Below, piece by piece: positions 26,727 to 36,875 of a DNA stretch of 64,000 nt. The position numbers were made by a program, and so were the translations under genes. Positions within the stretch are counted from its first letter, which is position 1. Each line of letters begins with the position of its first letter. A model generated the notes under the pieces. The model saw nothing but the letters and a program-made list of their open reading frames with translations, was not told the DNA's origin and made no database searches. The DNA is from Aliikangiella coralliicola (lineage in GTDB: Bacteria > Pseudomonadota > Gammaproteobacteria > Enterobacterales > Kangiellaceae): NCBI RefSeq assembly GCF_007004725.1, contig NZ_ML660163.1, positions 514,915-578,914 on the forward strand. The letters run 5' to 3'.

Positions 26727-27092
26727 TCAAATCCAGTCTTGCTTCTCCACCGCAACTGTCAATTCACTTTCGGTCGTGCCAGTGTGCGCAGTTTCTTTAG
26801 GTTCAAAAAGCAGAACATGCGCTTCTTCTTTAGCTTCCGGTAAATGCTCTACACCTTTGGGAACAATAAAACATTCACCCTCATTGAGTGTAATACTCCT
26901 GTCTCTTAAATGAATAATGATACTTCCTTTAACAACCTGAAAATACTCATCTTCATTGGCATGAGAATGCCACACCATCTCTCCCTTAAGTTTAGCTAAT
27001 TTGACATATTGCCCGTTAAGCTCGCCGATAATTCTTGGAGACCAATAGTTATCAAACAGTTGAAACTTATCCTTTAAGTTTATCTTCTCCAC
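26727..27092 (-). CDS. Small cupin protein
   Basis: This is a single-domain cupin_2 protein. Motif 1 is WHSHANEDEYFQVVKG, supplying two His and a Glu ligand, and motif 2 is ECFIVPKGVEHLP with the third His. Longest frame starts at GTG 27098, but that codon lies inside the GGAGG Shine-Dalgarno. The GTG at 27092 (product MEKINLKDKFQLF, 121 residues) is spaced 5 bases from it and is my choice. Probably a metal-dependent sugar-binding or dioxygenase-like protein; function unknown. Confidence 0.82.
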   Translation of the reverse strand: MEKINLKDKFQLFDNYWSPRIIGELNGQYVKLAKLKGEMVWHSHANEDEYFQVVKGSIIIHLRDRSITLNEGECFIVPKGVEHLPEAKEEAHVLLFEPKETAHTGTTESELTVAVEKQDWI

Positions 27093-27281
27093 ATTCACCT
27101 CCGAAAGTTAAATATTGAACGCGAATAAACCAGTTACTCGATACCTTTAAATTATAAACACGATATCGCAGGCAAACTACCCCCAAAGAAAGAACCATAC
27201 GAATGAGTTATTTGTCAGGTTCGTTCTTAGTGATAATACTGTCAGGTACCCAATTTACTTCGAAAGAGCCACACAAAATCG

Positions 27282-27605
27282 ATGAAACGACTTACAGTTA
27301 ATAATGCTTTGACCGCTTTAGATAAACAAGAAAAGCCATTTTTAGAGCTATTTAAACACGGCTCTCTCATGGTGGAGATTTACAAGCCAGAAAAAATTGA
27401 CCGACAACAGCCACATAGCCGAGACGAAATCTATGTTATTGCCAGTGGGAGTGGTTACTTTATTAATGGTGATTCAAGAGAAAAGTTCGAAACCGGTGAA
27501 GTGCTATTTGTACCCGCGGGTATAGAGCATCGATTTGAAGACTTCACCGATGATTTTTCTACCTGGGTATTCTTCTATGGACCTGAGGGTGGGGAAAGTA
27601 ATTAA
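27282..27605 (+). CDS. Small cupin protein
   Basis: The 107-residue product is a second single-domain cupin. Motif 1 is PHSRDEIYVIASGSG and motif 2 is EVLFVPAGIEHRFEDF, retaining the metal ligands His, Glu and His. It is not a close paralogue of the neighbouring minus-strand cupin. Its stop overlaps the 3' end of the convergent nucleotidyltransferase-like gene by 4 bases. Function unknown; such proteins often bind small metabolites. Confidence 0.82.
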   Translation: MKRLTVNNALTALDKQEKPFLELFKHGSLMVEIYKPEKIDRQQPHSRDEIYVIASGSGYFINGDSREKFETGEVLFVPAGIEHRFEDFTDDFSTWVFFYGPEGGESN

Positions 27606-28150
27606 TCCTCAATAACCAAATCAGGCCATGTTTTTAGCCAGGTTTTTCGAGAGATTCTATTTCGAAAAACCTGGATATTTCGTTTTGGATTAAAAGTAAT
27701 CTTACCGTTAAATTGTTCTGACAAGCTAAAACAATGGGCCAGAATCAGTTCATCATTATGATTTAACCGAACTCCGATACATGTCTGCTTTTCCGGCCAG
27801 TAACTCATTGCGTCAAGCGAGTTTTTATAGGGTCTGTCACCATTTTTGATATGCATTCTAGCTTGATTTTTAACCGACCAGGGGAGCGATGGTTCTATTT
27901 CTGATAGTTGTTCTTCGAGTTTTTTATCGCGTTGTTCCGAAATGTCTCGAGGACAAAAATAAATGACATCAATATCGTTCAATGAACTTTTAACACTAAA
28001 TAAATAATCCCAGATAAGATTTCGAACAAAACCGGCCGCAATATAACAGTCAGGAAGGTTGAGCGTTCTCAGAGAAGTCAAAGCATCCATTCTCTGAGAA
28101 TCTGACTTAATTAGACTTAAGATTTTTTCTTTGTAAAATTCAGAAGTCAC
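27602..28150 (-). CDS. Nucleotidyltransferase-like protein (NTP_transf_6/DUF925)
   Basis: The 182-residue product matches the NTP_transf_6 family. CYIAAGFVRNLIWDYLF corresponds to the GxVRN-type nucleotide-binding turn, LNDIDVIYF supplies the two catalytic aspartates, and a conserved W(S/R)VKNQARMH segment follows. The C-terminus FNPKRNIQVFRNRI...KTWPDL is also conserved. The start is a GTG preceded by GGAG. The family is widespread but of unknown substrate; adenylation of small molecules or RNA is possible by fold only. Confidence 0.85.
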   Translation of the reverse strand: MTSEFYKEKILSLIKSDSQRMDALTSLRTLNLPDCYIAAGFVRNLIWDYLFSVKSSLNDIDVIYFCPRDISEQRDKKLEEQLSEIEPSLPWSVKNQARMHIKNGDRPYKNSLDAMSYWPEKQTCIGVRLNHNDELILAHCFSLSEQFNGKITFNPKRNIQVFRNRISRKTWLKTWPDLVIED

Positions 28151-28236
28151 TTAGCTCCAACCCTCTTTTGAGTTATAGCCGAAATTGAAACTTGCTGAAT
28201 TACTCATAGATGAATGATCAGTTACAACATACAGGA

Positions 28237-28533
28237 TCATGCTTGTTCAGTTTCATAATGCTCAACCCAGCATTGCTGTACGTATTTCTCCATACCGCTT
28301 GGTATCAAAGCTTTTTGCCATGACTCGCCAACAAATGCTTTTAACATGTCAATATCCTGCCAGCGGCTAATCATAATGTACTCATCAATGCCTTCACTTA
28401 AAGTCTTTCCAGTTTCAACTGACAGTAGTCCTCTTTGAGACTTTACTAACGGTACAGATATATTTTTATAGTCATGTTCAAACTCATTGACATACTCCTT
28501 GTGCACTTGAATTCGAAATACTCTTGTTATCAT
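28237..28533 (-). CDS. ABM-family monooxygenase-like protein
   Basis: This 98-residue protein has the ferredoxin-like fold of the antibiotic biosynthesis monooxygenase (ABM) family. It starts ITRVFRIQVHKEYVNEFE, and the core EYIMISRWQDIDMLKAFVGE shows the conserved W and strand pattern. Members are cofactor-free oxygenases or heme-degrading enzymes; the role here cannot be assigned. AGAGG lies 8 bases before the ATG. Single-gene unit. Confidence 0.8.
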   Translation of the reverse strand: MITRVFRIQVHKEYVNEFEHDYKNISVPLVKSQRGLLSVETGKTLSEGIDEYIMISRWQDIDMLKAFVGESWQKALIPSGMEKYVQQCWVEHYETEQA

Positions 28534-28899
28534 AAAAACTACCTCTTTATTCCAACGACCAGATATTGGGTAAATGACTTTTTGAAAAGCATATTATTGT
28601 TTACCTGGTTTGTTTTATGCCTCTAACATGAAGCAAGGCTTTAAGCACACAGTCAATCTTGAAAAAGTACCGAGTAAAATATTCTATATCACTAGTAAAA
28701 ACTATTTCGCAATAAACCAGTAAAGCAATGTTGTAATTTATTTTATATTGAGGAGGCTTTGACATAGGTTTGACTCTATGGCACAGCAATAAACCTGAAT
28801 TTTTTAGTGTTTTATATATTTATCTACAACGTGGATTACCTTTATTAGTTTAGACATCATTCTTCGACAGTAGCATTTTATCTGAAATTGCAACGGATT
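28534..28899. other. Intergenic region, nothing recognised
   Basis: This AT-rich stretch lies between the RHS1-associated lipoprotein end and the ABM gene. A 62-residue frame on the minus strand (28601-28789) has no Shine-Dalgarno or domain resemblance and is discounted. No terminator hairpin with a U-tract is visible. Confidence 0.5.
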
Positions 28900-29586
28900 T
28901 TATTTTCTCCAACTTCGCATTTCAATAAATAAATCATTTTTAGTCGCACTCCTAAATTCCTTTAACTCTGAATCTGTCGGTAATGGCAAAACTTCCTCTT
29001 CCCCTGTTTTATAAGCATTCTTTATATAATTATTTGCCAGCGCGTTAAATTCTTTAATAAAATCAGCGTACAGCTCCTGCTTTTGTATACCAACCATGAA
29101 TAAATTTGTCTCTTCAGAGTTATATTTCGCCATAAATAGCTCACAAGGAACATGGCTAATATTCGCCACTTCTCCTCGAACTATTAATGACTTTGAATTA
29201 GTAATATTTTGAAAACGCTTAATCCAGTCACGTACAGTGCTAACGGAAATATCTTTAATGACAACCTGTTTCAAATTGGATCCATTAATAATAATAATAC
29301 CGCTTTCATCAGAACTACCTAAAGCGATAAAACTATATCTCGCTTGAGATTCTGCCCCCGACTTTAAAACAATAAAATTTTCTATAGCCATATCAACTGA
29401 GCTAACTGCATCGGCTGTTTTTTGTAAAGAGGGATAATTAATATCCCATCCAGCAGCACAACGGTTAAGAATAGGAATATCACTGTGATCTTTTAGCTCT
29501 TGAATAGATGACTCATTCGAACAAGAAGACAGTATCATTCCAACAAATAAGCTAACAACAAAACTGAAGAAATATTTGTTCCACAT
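28900..29586 (-). CDS. Lipoprotein, candidate immunity partner of RHS1
   Basis: The product (228 residues from ATG 29586) begins MWNKYFFSFVVSLFVGMI and has a lipobox LSSC at about residues 20-23, so it is probably a membrane-anchored lipoprotein. No domain is recognised. The ATG shares a base with the RHS1 stop (TGATG), a tight translational coupling. A longer frame to 29610 would place arginines upstream of a good signal peptide and is less likely. Immunity proteins to exported toxins often follow their toxin gene directly and face the periplasm; immunity against the M91-like tip is a hypothesis based on position and localisation only. Confidence 0.75.
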   Translation of the reverse strand: MWNKYFFSFVVSLFVGMILSSCSNESSIQELKDHSDIPILNRCAAGWDINYPSLQKTADAVSSVDMAIENFIVLKSGAESQARYSFIALGSSDESGIIIINGSNLKQVVIKDISVSTVRDWIKRFQNITNSKSLIVRGEVANISHVPCELFMAKYNSEETNLFMVGIQKQELYADFIKEFNALANNYIKNAYKTGEEEVLPLPTDSELKEFRSATKNDLFIEMRSWRK

Positions 29587-32500
29587 CAGCAACCATCTCC
29601 GTCTACACAAACTTGTCCACGCTTGGTGTTATAATGGGTTCTAATATAATTTAATCCTGCTTGTGTTCGAATGAGATTGGTGAATCTAGTCGCATAAACT
29701 TCCTGCATATTAATCCCAATAACACGCCCTCCAATCTTTCTAGCGTCACTCCCTCCGAACCAACTTGCTGTCGAGTTATTCCACGCATGATACAGTTCAT
29801 GTGCCAACGCAAAAGTTGAATTTTCATAAGCGGTGTATCCAGCAGAGGCTGTTGAGTAGAAAGGTACTGAATAATTTGGGTCAAAATGGATCGTAATATC
29901 ATTTCCAAAAAATGGTGTTTCTACGGCAAATGTATTAGCTCTATATTTGAACGTAAACTCTCCTTCACTAACTGCTAAACCAGTCAGTAATTCTCGTCCT
30001 GCTTCAGTGGTCGAAATTGAGGATAATTGCTGAGAAATCGAATCAGCATACCCTTCAGGACCTTCGGTTGTATAAGAAAAAGTATTTTCTCCAACTTTAA
30101 TCGAACCACTCGTTTTCTCTCCACCACTTGGGCCTGCTTTTTGATTTCCATCGAAACCATTCTTCGTTGACCAATCAGCAGTCAAGGCTGTGGCAAAGGC
30201 AGCGCTGTAGGCACCATTTGCGAATTTTCCACCGGAAATTCTAGAAACCGTTCCACCTACAACTGCGGACGCAATCACTTTTCCCCAAGCAGATTTTACG
30301 CCTTTAACGGCTCCCCCAAGTGCACTACCAACTCCAGCAGACATAAACCCTCGGCCGAAGTTACCGCCTTGGGCTTTACTAATTACTCCACCAACAATTC
30401 CATTTGCCACAAACCCTCCAAAGTCAACGCCTCCAATCATACTTGTTAGACCACCGATAATTGCGCCTCGCAATGACCCTGTCGTCAAATAATTTCCAAT
30501 GAACGCGCCAAGAGGCCCTAGGTAAACAGTTAAAACAATAGAGACAATCTGTTTCCAATACTTCTTAATCGCCTTAAACAATTTCTTAAAGAAGAATCCA
30601 CTTGGGTCCGTCATACTCAGTGGATTATTCAGCACATAACTATACCGATTATAATTCTGGAAGTTCCCTGGGCTTTGCACGTGAGGATCGGCCTGCATAA
30701 ACCGTCCGATATTCGCATCATAAATCCGTCCATTCATATGAATGATATTTAAGTCTCGAATATGCTCATGGCCAGTATATCCACGATTAGTCGGTTGACT
30801 ATAAACCAAACTTGCAAAATCGCTTGCCTGATAAATTTTGGTCTGTTTCCCCCAGGGGTCATAAACAAATTGCTGTGCCACACTCGCGCTTTTATCGGTA
30901 ATCGAAATGGGGCTGCCTAGATGATCTTTATGCAAATAATGCTCGTCATCCGTTCCATTACTACGCTCTGTAATGACAATATTACCTAAACTCACTTTAT
31001 GTTCAGTAATGGCAGATTTCCCACCACCAATACGATGTATTTTTTCGTACGCACCAATATAAGTCGTATAATAGTCAGTGGTTTGACTATTCTCAGTTCT
31101 GCGATCATGTTTGAAATAACGCGAACGATCAGTCCCATATAAAAACTCAGAGTACTGGTTGCTTTGACTGATTCGATTAACCTTGTCAAAGGAAAAGTAG
31201 CTGAAGGTTCGACCGGCACCATCATTGACAATATTTCCATTGCCGTCATAACTCATGCCGTAATATTGCGTACCACCAAAACCGCTGGTTTGATGAATAC
31301 TGAGTAATCGATTTTTCTTGGTTCCGTCGTATTTGTAGTAACCGGTTCCATATCGATATGTCAGGTTCCCCCAATCATCATAATCATAATTTTGATCGGT
31401 CTGAAACTCGCTGGTTAAATCACTGTTGTCATAAACCGTTGCATCACGGAAATCTAGGCGGTTTAAGTTGTCATACGTTAAATTTTCTTTCCAATGGGTA
31501 AACCCACGATCATAGAAGTGATGCTCTCTTAAATTGATATTATGATTATTGTCATAACCATAATTGAGATAATGCTTAACAGTGGAGCCGATGTTTAGTT
31601 GATGATTCATCACTTTACCGTCTTCACTTCTATAACCGATAGTTTCCTTAGCGCCATTAGCGTAAGTGACCTGTGTTACCTGTCCATAGACATTCATTGC
31701 ATCAACATTTTGATACAGTCGTCCAGTTTGCGTATTTTTCAGTTGGTCCAGGTAACCGTTTTGGTAAACATTCGTAATCGATAAATTATTGGGGTAGGTA
31801 ACGGAACTGACCCGACCATAACTATCAAAACTGGTTGAGGTCGTATAAGTATCATTAACATGGCTGTTAACACTACTGATGATTGTGTCAGTTTTGTTTA
31901 TCCGTCCATCATTGTCATAGATATAATTTTTCTGAAAGTTAGCGGTAGAGTCAGTGCCACATTCACTTAAGCTTTTATTGCTTCCATCAAACATTTTTTC
32001 GTTTAGCAAACGGCCGGTTGAATTACTATAATTCCAACAGCTCGTTCCTTCATTTTCATAGCGTCGAATTAAACGACCTGCAACATCATAGTCCAGATAG
32101 CTTTGATCGCCTTTTGCTGTTGTTTGTACAACGAGTTCGCCAAACGCGTTATGTGCATAATTCCAGGTGCCCTTATCTTGATCGACTGATTGAGTTTTGT
32201 TGCCGTAAGCATCAAAAATATTCGAAGCTCTGGTGGTTACACTACCTGAGCTATTCGTGGCAACAACCATCTTTAAATTGCCGTAAGCTTCATAGGTATA
32301 ATCAAGCTTATTCCCCCTAACATCCTCGACTCTATCAAGCTCTCCCTGCTCATTTTTCCAGGATTTAGTACGATAACCTTTCGCGTCAATTGTTTCAGTT
32401 CTTAAGCCGTAATACTCTGTTTTAACCAACTCACCTTTCGGCTGTTTAATTTGAATGACTCTGTCAAACAAGTCATAAGTTGATTGAGAATAAAAACTAC

Positions 32501-35500
32501 CAATCGTGCCAATAAATGGTTCGTAAACTTTATCTTCTCTTCCTCGGCTATCGTAACTTCTAGTAATTTTTGTCCAACCACCGGAAAAGTTTTTAGTGCG
32601 AGTTTCTATTTCTCTTCCCAGAAAATCAAAGTAAGCTTGCTTTTCAGGTGCGCCAGACTGAACGGCTCTAATTCGGTAATGCGCTCCACCATTGCCACAA
32701 CTCACACTAGTACAAAATTCTCGGTGAGTGTTAACACTAGCGCTACCCGGTGCAGACTCTACGGTAGCCTGACCAAAACTATTATATTGTTTTGTAAAAG
32801 CTAACCCGTTAACCATGCTTGAGGTGCTTGAAATTCGGCCATTCAAGCTATTCGCTTTAACCCCGTTATAGCGATAATCGGTTCTAACCCCAGCAGCATC
32901 AATCGAATAATCTAACAACCGTCCATTGCTACTATAAGAGCTACTCGCTATACGCGCTTGTGTGTTACTACCATCGCTATTTTCTGCACCAGTTTTGGTG
33001 ACTTTATTCTTATTACCAAAACTGTCATATTCATATTCAGTAGTTAGGGATTTGGTCGAACTATCCGGCCAAACTGTACTCCACTTAAGTAATCCGGGAA
33101 CCGAAGTATGAGTTTGAGGATAATAACCAAAAGTGGTTTTACGGGACTGTGTACTCCCCGATCTTGATTTGGTTACAGTCGTTTGTGATAAGCGGCCTTT
33201 TTCTTTTTCCCAGGTGCTTGTGCCGTAAATATTATTTGTGCTGGTGGTTAACGCATTATTGGCATTATGATCACTGACAATAACCGTTGAGCTGGTTAAA
33301 TTACCGTGTGGATCATAACCAAAACTGCTGTCGGTTCGGTTAATTTGATATCGAGTGTTGTCGGTACCAATTGAGTACGCATATTCAGAACTCGAGGCAA
33401 TATATGGAAACACACCACCGTTACTTGTTGGCCCGGTATGTAAAACATTAGTGGCGTTATTCAGCTCGACATTAGTGGCAGTATATTGCCTGGTTGTCAA
33501 TGGCATTCCAATAAAAGGAAAAGATTGATCATAAGTGGTTTCCGTTTTAATCCCCGTTGTCGCATCAATCGTCCGCGCCAATTCGAAACCGAGCATTCCG
33601 CGTCCCTGTCGGTGAACTAAGAAGCCACCATATTGATACTTCACTTCAACTTTAGTGGTTGCAGAAGTATCACTTTGCACACTACTAACCAATGCCATCC
33701 CGGACATTGGTGAGAAGGTTTTATGATCAACATCATCGGCTGCGCTATTGGAAATATAGACATTCGAGTCGGTCATCGGCCGATAGTTAATGTAGGTATT
33801 CGCCCCAAAACCATTGGTAATTTTTTTAATCACAAAGTCAGGTTTACTGCTTTTAGGCGCATAACTAATCCGCCAGCCATGTGAGCCATTTTTGCCTTCA
33901 AATAAATCAAGTTTACCATCACCGTCTGCATCACCGAATTGAGCAACCGCATCGGCTTCACGAGTTAAGGTTCCACGCGAAATATACTGAACTTCCTCAG
34001 CATTTTTATATTCACTCAAATAAACGGCCCAGTGAGTATTGGTCGTCGCCTTAAGAAAATCAGCTGCACCATCTTTGTTCAGGTCAATAAAATAGCTGTT
34101 GTCTTTAAATGTGTCGGTAGTGGCTCCTATAGGCAAGCTTTTACTACCCAAAAAAGTCTGACCATTCGATAATCGATAACTCCAGTTGCTTGAACTACTG
34201 TACTGAAGAAGATCTGTCAGACCATCGCCATTCAGATCTGCAACCCGCACATCTTCATAATTACCGAGGCTCTGTTTTTCAACCAAGCTGGTGCCAGTGG
34301 AAGTGTAGAGTTTCCAGTTTGTCGTCGTATAACTAGACCATGTGCCGCCAATATCATTTTCACATTCGTTTCGGCTTCCCGCAGGCACCGAGTTACCATT
34401 AACATAGCAAGTGGACGTTGTATCGGTAACTTTAAAAATCAGATCACTGCGGCCATCACCATTGATATCAACACCAGCCGCATTTTTCATATTTGCGGTA
34501 TGTTTTTCTGTCCTGCCATTTAGGAAAGCGTTGCTACTGCTCGAAGAAAAATTGGAAAGAACAACCCCATTGGCAAAACTCCCGCCATTATTTTTATACC
34601 AGTAGAGCGCATTACCATTCTGGTAAACAATATCTTCCAAACCGTCGCCGTCGATATCCAGAACCTGAGACTTGCCATCAAATCCAATGGCTGTTTTTCC
34701 AATGCTGGCGACCTTCAAATCTTTAGGAACATCGTGTGTTTCACAGAACTGCCCACCATTAGGCATCGGCTCACAGCTTTGAACCTGATCGATCCAATTT
34801 TCAAACGACACGACATGCCAGCTTGATGATGCCGAATTGGCCACCAATAAATCGCGTCTTCCGTCACCGTTATAGTCAAGTGTTAACAGATATTGACTAT
34901 TGCTATTACCAATATTGGTTAAAGTGCGTGTGGAAGTAAATGACGGCCCCAGCGCAACTTTCCAATAACTATTTTCCAGATAAACGATATCGCTAAATCC
35001 ATCACCATTTAAATCAAGCACTCGACTGGAATAATGATTGGGTGCATTGCGTAATTTGTTACTTTTATTGCCAAACGGATTAAATCCTGTGGTGACAGTG
35101 ACATCCCAGCAAGTTGTCGGCGTACCTGGTTCGTACTCACAATATTCCTGAGTGCTTTGACTAGCCGGAACCGGTCTTTCCCACTCAAACGCTGTCGCGG
35201 GATAACAATCAGTGCCGACACATTCCTGAACACTTTGCAGCATATAGTTATCCTCAGCGTAAGCAGGTGTGTCATAAGCAAACAGGTATTTCCGATATTC
35301 CTGACCGTGAAGCTTGACAGTAATATTGTTAAGCAATTGATCATTTAAAAATGAAGTGCCATTAATAAAACCTGCTTTAATGGCTGCATTTACTTTCGTC
35401 GAATAATTGGCTTCAACATACGCGTAAGGCGTTTGACTAAGTGTTCCATTACCGCCATAACTCACTCGCGCCAGATTACTATCGCCATTATTTTCGTTAT

Positions 35501-36875
35501 ATTCGAAAAGAATACTATTACCGCTAACATCAACAACCGCTTTCAGTAAATAAGCTTTAGCAACCGACTTGGTCGCCGAACCACTCGGCTCATTAAACGC
35601 ATCGGCACCAGTTTCCGCGTTACTCCAATAATCCTTTAAGGTAATCGCCTGAGTACCTGTAACCGCATCGACATAGCCATAATAATGTACTTCACCAGAC
35701 TTGGTCTCAACGGTAAATCCTAACGGCCCTGCAGTGTTTGCATTTCCATAAGCGGCTATTTTCGAAAAACCTTCAATTTCGGTGTGATACGTTGCACCAC
35801 CCTGACCATGTGTACCGGATTTCAGCACCAGACGCTGGCCATTCAGACAGAAAGGATCGCTATTAGTTAAACTAATCCCGCTAATTTCATTATCCTGGGC
35901 CAGCGTTTTCGGGCAACGAGTAATCGCACCACCGGCAGATAACGACCAACCAATTCCAAGTACACCATCACCTCCTTGGCTGGAGTAATTCAATGAAATT
36001 TGCGGAGAAACGCCAGCAGTGCCTGTTGGTACCGAAATAGGAATAGAATAAGTTGCAGCCCCCTGTTCGTTGACCCGGAATTCACCGGCAGTCGTCCCCA
36101 GCGGTGTGCCTGTAGGTTGATTATTTAAATTGACTGAGTCGACATAATCAACATTTGATCCTGACATATAGGCATATTCATCAGCCTGGCCAGAAATATT
36201 ACTGGTCGCCTGAATGTCATCGACGCCATCGTTATTCAAATCTGCAATTGTCAGACTATAGGCCGCCGCGGACCAGTCCATGCCGTGATCACCATCATTG
36301 AGCGTTTGACTGACGGTACCGTTGCTTTCAAGAATATAAGTGGTATCTCCCGTGTTTTTACCCTGCAATAAGATTTCTTGATAACCATCACCATCAAAAT
36401 CACCAAAGTGAACAACAAAATTGTCAGGATCAGCATCCAGTTCGAAACTGGTATAGGAAGCAACCCCACTTGCATTCCAGGAAACAATAACATTAGGTAG
36501 GGTAGGCGAAATGACTATTGGGATAATGATTTCGCCATGCAGAAGAACGATATTTTTTTTACCCAACAATAAAAGCTCATCGCCGGGATTGGAATTGAGA
36601 TCAGCACTAAAAGCACCATAAGCGCCGGCACTCCAATCAAGAATATCAGGCACGTCAGGATGAGTGCTTACCCAACTTCGGTGAAAGCCAGAAATACTGC
36701 CACCAACTTTGGGCGTTAAGCTAGAGGTTTCGCCAGAGTTAAGTGCTTGATTGAAGGCATCTTGATCACCATCGCCGTTAAAGTCACCAAGGATTTCATT
36801 AGTCGCGCCAGCGACGCCTGAAAAAATGGTGAATAACATTATACATAAGACAATGAGCCCCTTAAGGTTTTTCAT
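29586..36875 (-). CDS. Secreted SpvB/RHS polymorphic toxin with M91-like metallopeptidase tip
   Basis: This 2429-residue protein starts with a Sec signal peptide (1-24). FG-GAP/VCBS-type Ca-binding repeats follow (GDFNGDGDQD, ADLNNDGVDD), then an SpvB domain (about 245-430; GWSLSAGGAITRCP), a second FG-GAP block (about 620-1000), a TcdB-middle-like region and many YD/RHS repeats. The RHS core YDANIGRFMQADPHVQ...NRYSYVLNNPLSMTDPSG ends near 2093. The variable 336-residue tail has a Gly/Ala-rich hydrophobic stretch, then HELYH (H2359-E2360-H2363) with a downstream Glu (E2392 in MQEVYATRFTNLIR). This resembles M91/NleD zinc metallopeptidases. Upstream spacing is 615 bases, with AGAGG before the ATG. 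It lacks the operator shared by RHS2. An inter-bacterial or anti-eukaryote toxin is likely; the target is unknown. Confidence 0.88.
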   Translation of the reverse strand: MKNLKGLIVLCIMLFTIFSGVAGATNEILGDFNGDGDQDAFNQALNSGETSSLTPKVGGSISGFHRSWVSTHPDVPDILDWSAGAYGAFSADLNSNPGDELLLLGKKNIVLLHGEIIIPIVISPTLPNVIVSWNASGVASYTSFELDADPDNFVVHFGDFDGDGYQEILLQGKNTGDTTYILESNGTVSQTLNDGDHGMDWSAAAYSLTIADLNNDGVDDIQATSNISGQADEYAYMSGSNVDYVDSVNLNNQPTGTPLGTTAGEFRVNEQGAATYSIPISVPTGTAGVSPQISLNYSSQGGDGVLGIGWSLSAGGAITRCPKTLAQDNEISGISLTNSDPFCLNGQRLVLKSGTHGQGGATYHTEIEGFSKIAAYGNANTAGPLGFTVETKSGEVHYYGYVDAVTGTQAITLKDYWSNAETGADAFNEPSGSATKSVAKAYLLKAVVDVSGNSILFEYNENNGDSNLARVSYGGNGTLSQTPYAYVEANYSTKVNAAIKAGFINGTSFLNDQLLNNITVKLHGQEYRKYLFAYDTPAYAEDNYMLQSVQECVGTDCYPATAFEWERPVPASQSTQEYCEYEPGTPTTCWDVTVTTGFNPFGNKSNKLRNAPNHYSSRVLDLNGDGFSDIVYLENSYWKVALGPSFTSTRTLTNIGNSNSQYLLTLDYNGDGRRDLLVANSASSSWHVVSFENWIDQVQSCEPMPNGGQFCETHDVPKDLKVASIGKTAIGFDGKSQVLDIDGDGLEDIVYQNGNALYWYKNNGGSFANGVVLSNFSSSSSNAFLNGRTEKHTANMKNAAGVDINGDGRSDLIFKVTDTTSTCYVNGNSVPAGSRNECENDIGGTWSSYTTTNWKLYTSTGTSLVEKQSLGNYEDVRVADLNGDGLTDLLQYSSSSNWSYRLSNGQTFLGSKSLPIGATTDTFKDNSYFIDLNKDGAADFLKATTNTHWAVYLSEYKNAEEVQYISRGTLTREADAVAQFGDADGDGKLDLFEGKNGSHGWRISYAPKSSKPDFVIKKITNGFGANTYINYRPMTDSNVYISNSAADDVDHKTFSPMSGMALVSSVQSDTSATTKVEVKYQYGGFLVHRQGRGMLGFELARTIDATTGIKTETTYDQSFPFIGMPLTTRQYTATNVELNNATNVLHTGPTSNGGVFPYIASSSEYAYSIGTDNTRYQINRTDSSFGYDPHGNLTSSTVIVSDHNANNALTTSTNNIYGTSTWEKEKGRLSQTTVTKSRSGSTQSRKTTFGYYPQTHTSVPGLLKWSTVWPDSSTKSLTTEYEYDSFGNKNKVTKTGAENSDGSNTQARIASSSYSSNGRLLDYSIDAAGVRTDYRYNGVKANSLNGRISSTSSMVNGLAFTKQYNSFGQATVESAPGSASVNTHREFCTSVSCGNGGAHYRIRAVQSGAPEKQAYFDFLGREIETRTKNFSGGWTKITRSYDSRGREDKVYEPFIGTIGSFYSQSTYDLFDRVIQIKQPKGELVKTEYYGLRTETIDAKGYRTKSWKNEQGELDRVEDVRGNKLDYTYEAYGNLKMVVATNSSGSVTTRASNIFDAYGNKTQSVDQDKGTWNYAHNAFGELVVQTTAKGDQSYLDYDVAGRLIRRYENEGTSCWNYSNSTGRLLNEKMFDGSNKSLSECGTDSTANFQKNYIYDNDGRINKTDTIISSVNSHVNDTYTTSTSFDSYGRVSSVTYPNNLSITNVYQNGYLDQLKNTQTGRLYQNVDAMNVYGQVTQVTYANGAKETIGYRSEDGKVMNHQLNIGSTVKHYLNYGYDNNHNINLREHHFYDRGFTHWKENLTYDNLNRLDFRDATVYDNSDLTSEFQTDQNYDYDDWGNLTYRYGTGYYKYDGTKKNRLLSIHQTSGFGGTQYYGMSYDGNGNIVNDGAGRTFSYFSFDKVNRISQSNQYSEFLYGTDRSRYFKHDRRTENSQTTDYYTTYIGAYEKIHRIGGGKSAITEHKVSLGNIVITERSNGTDDEHYLHKDHLGSPISITDKSASVAQQFVYDPWGKQTKIYQASDFASLVYSQPTNRGYTGHEHIRDLNIIHMNGRIYDANIGRFMQADPHVQSPGNFQNYNRYSYVLNNPLSMTDPSGFFFKKLFKAIKKYWKQIVSIVLTVYLGPLGAFIGNYLTTGSLRGAIIGGLTSMIGGVDFGGFVANGIVGGVISKAQGGNFGRGFMSAGVGSALGGAVKGVKSAWGKVIASAVVGGTVSRISGGKFANGAYSAAFATALTADWSTKNGFDGNQKAGPSGGEKTSGSIKVGENTFSYTTEGPEGYADSISQQLSSISTTEAGRELLTGLAVSEGEFTFKYRANTFAVETPFFGNDITIHFDPNYSVPFYSTASAGYTAYENSTFALAHELYHAWNNSTASWFGGSDARKIGGRVIGINMQEVYATRFTNLIRTQAGLNYIRTHYNTKRGQVCVDGDGC

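Noticed and set aside
28601-28789. 62-residue minus-strand frame in the gap after the ABM gene
   Set aside because: No ribosome-binding site, no domain resemblance, AT-rich random composition.
29651-36493. Several open frames overlapping RHS1 on both strands
   Set aside because: They lie inside the long RHS repeat frame, which explains the sequence; repeats of low codon diversity open other frames by chance.
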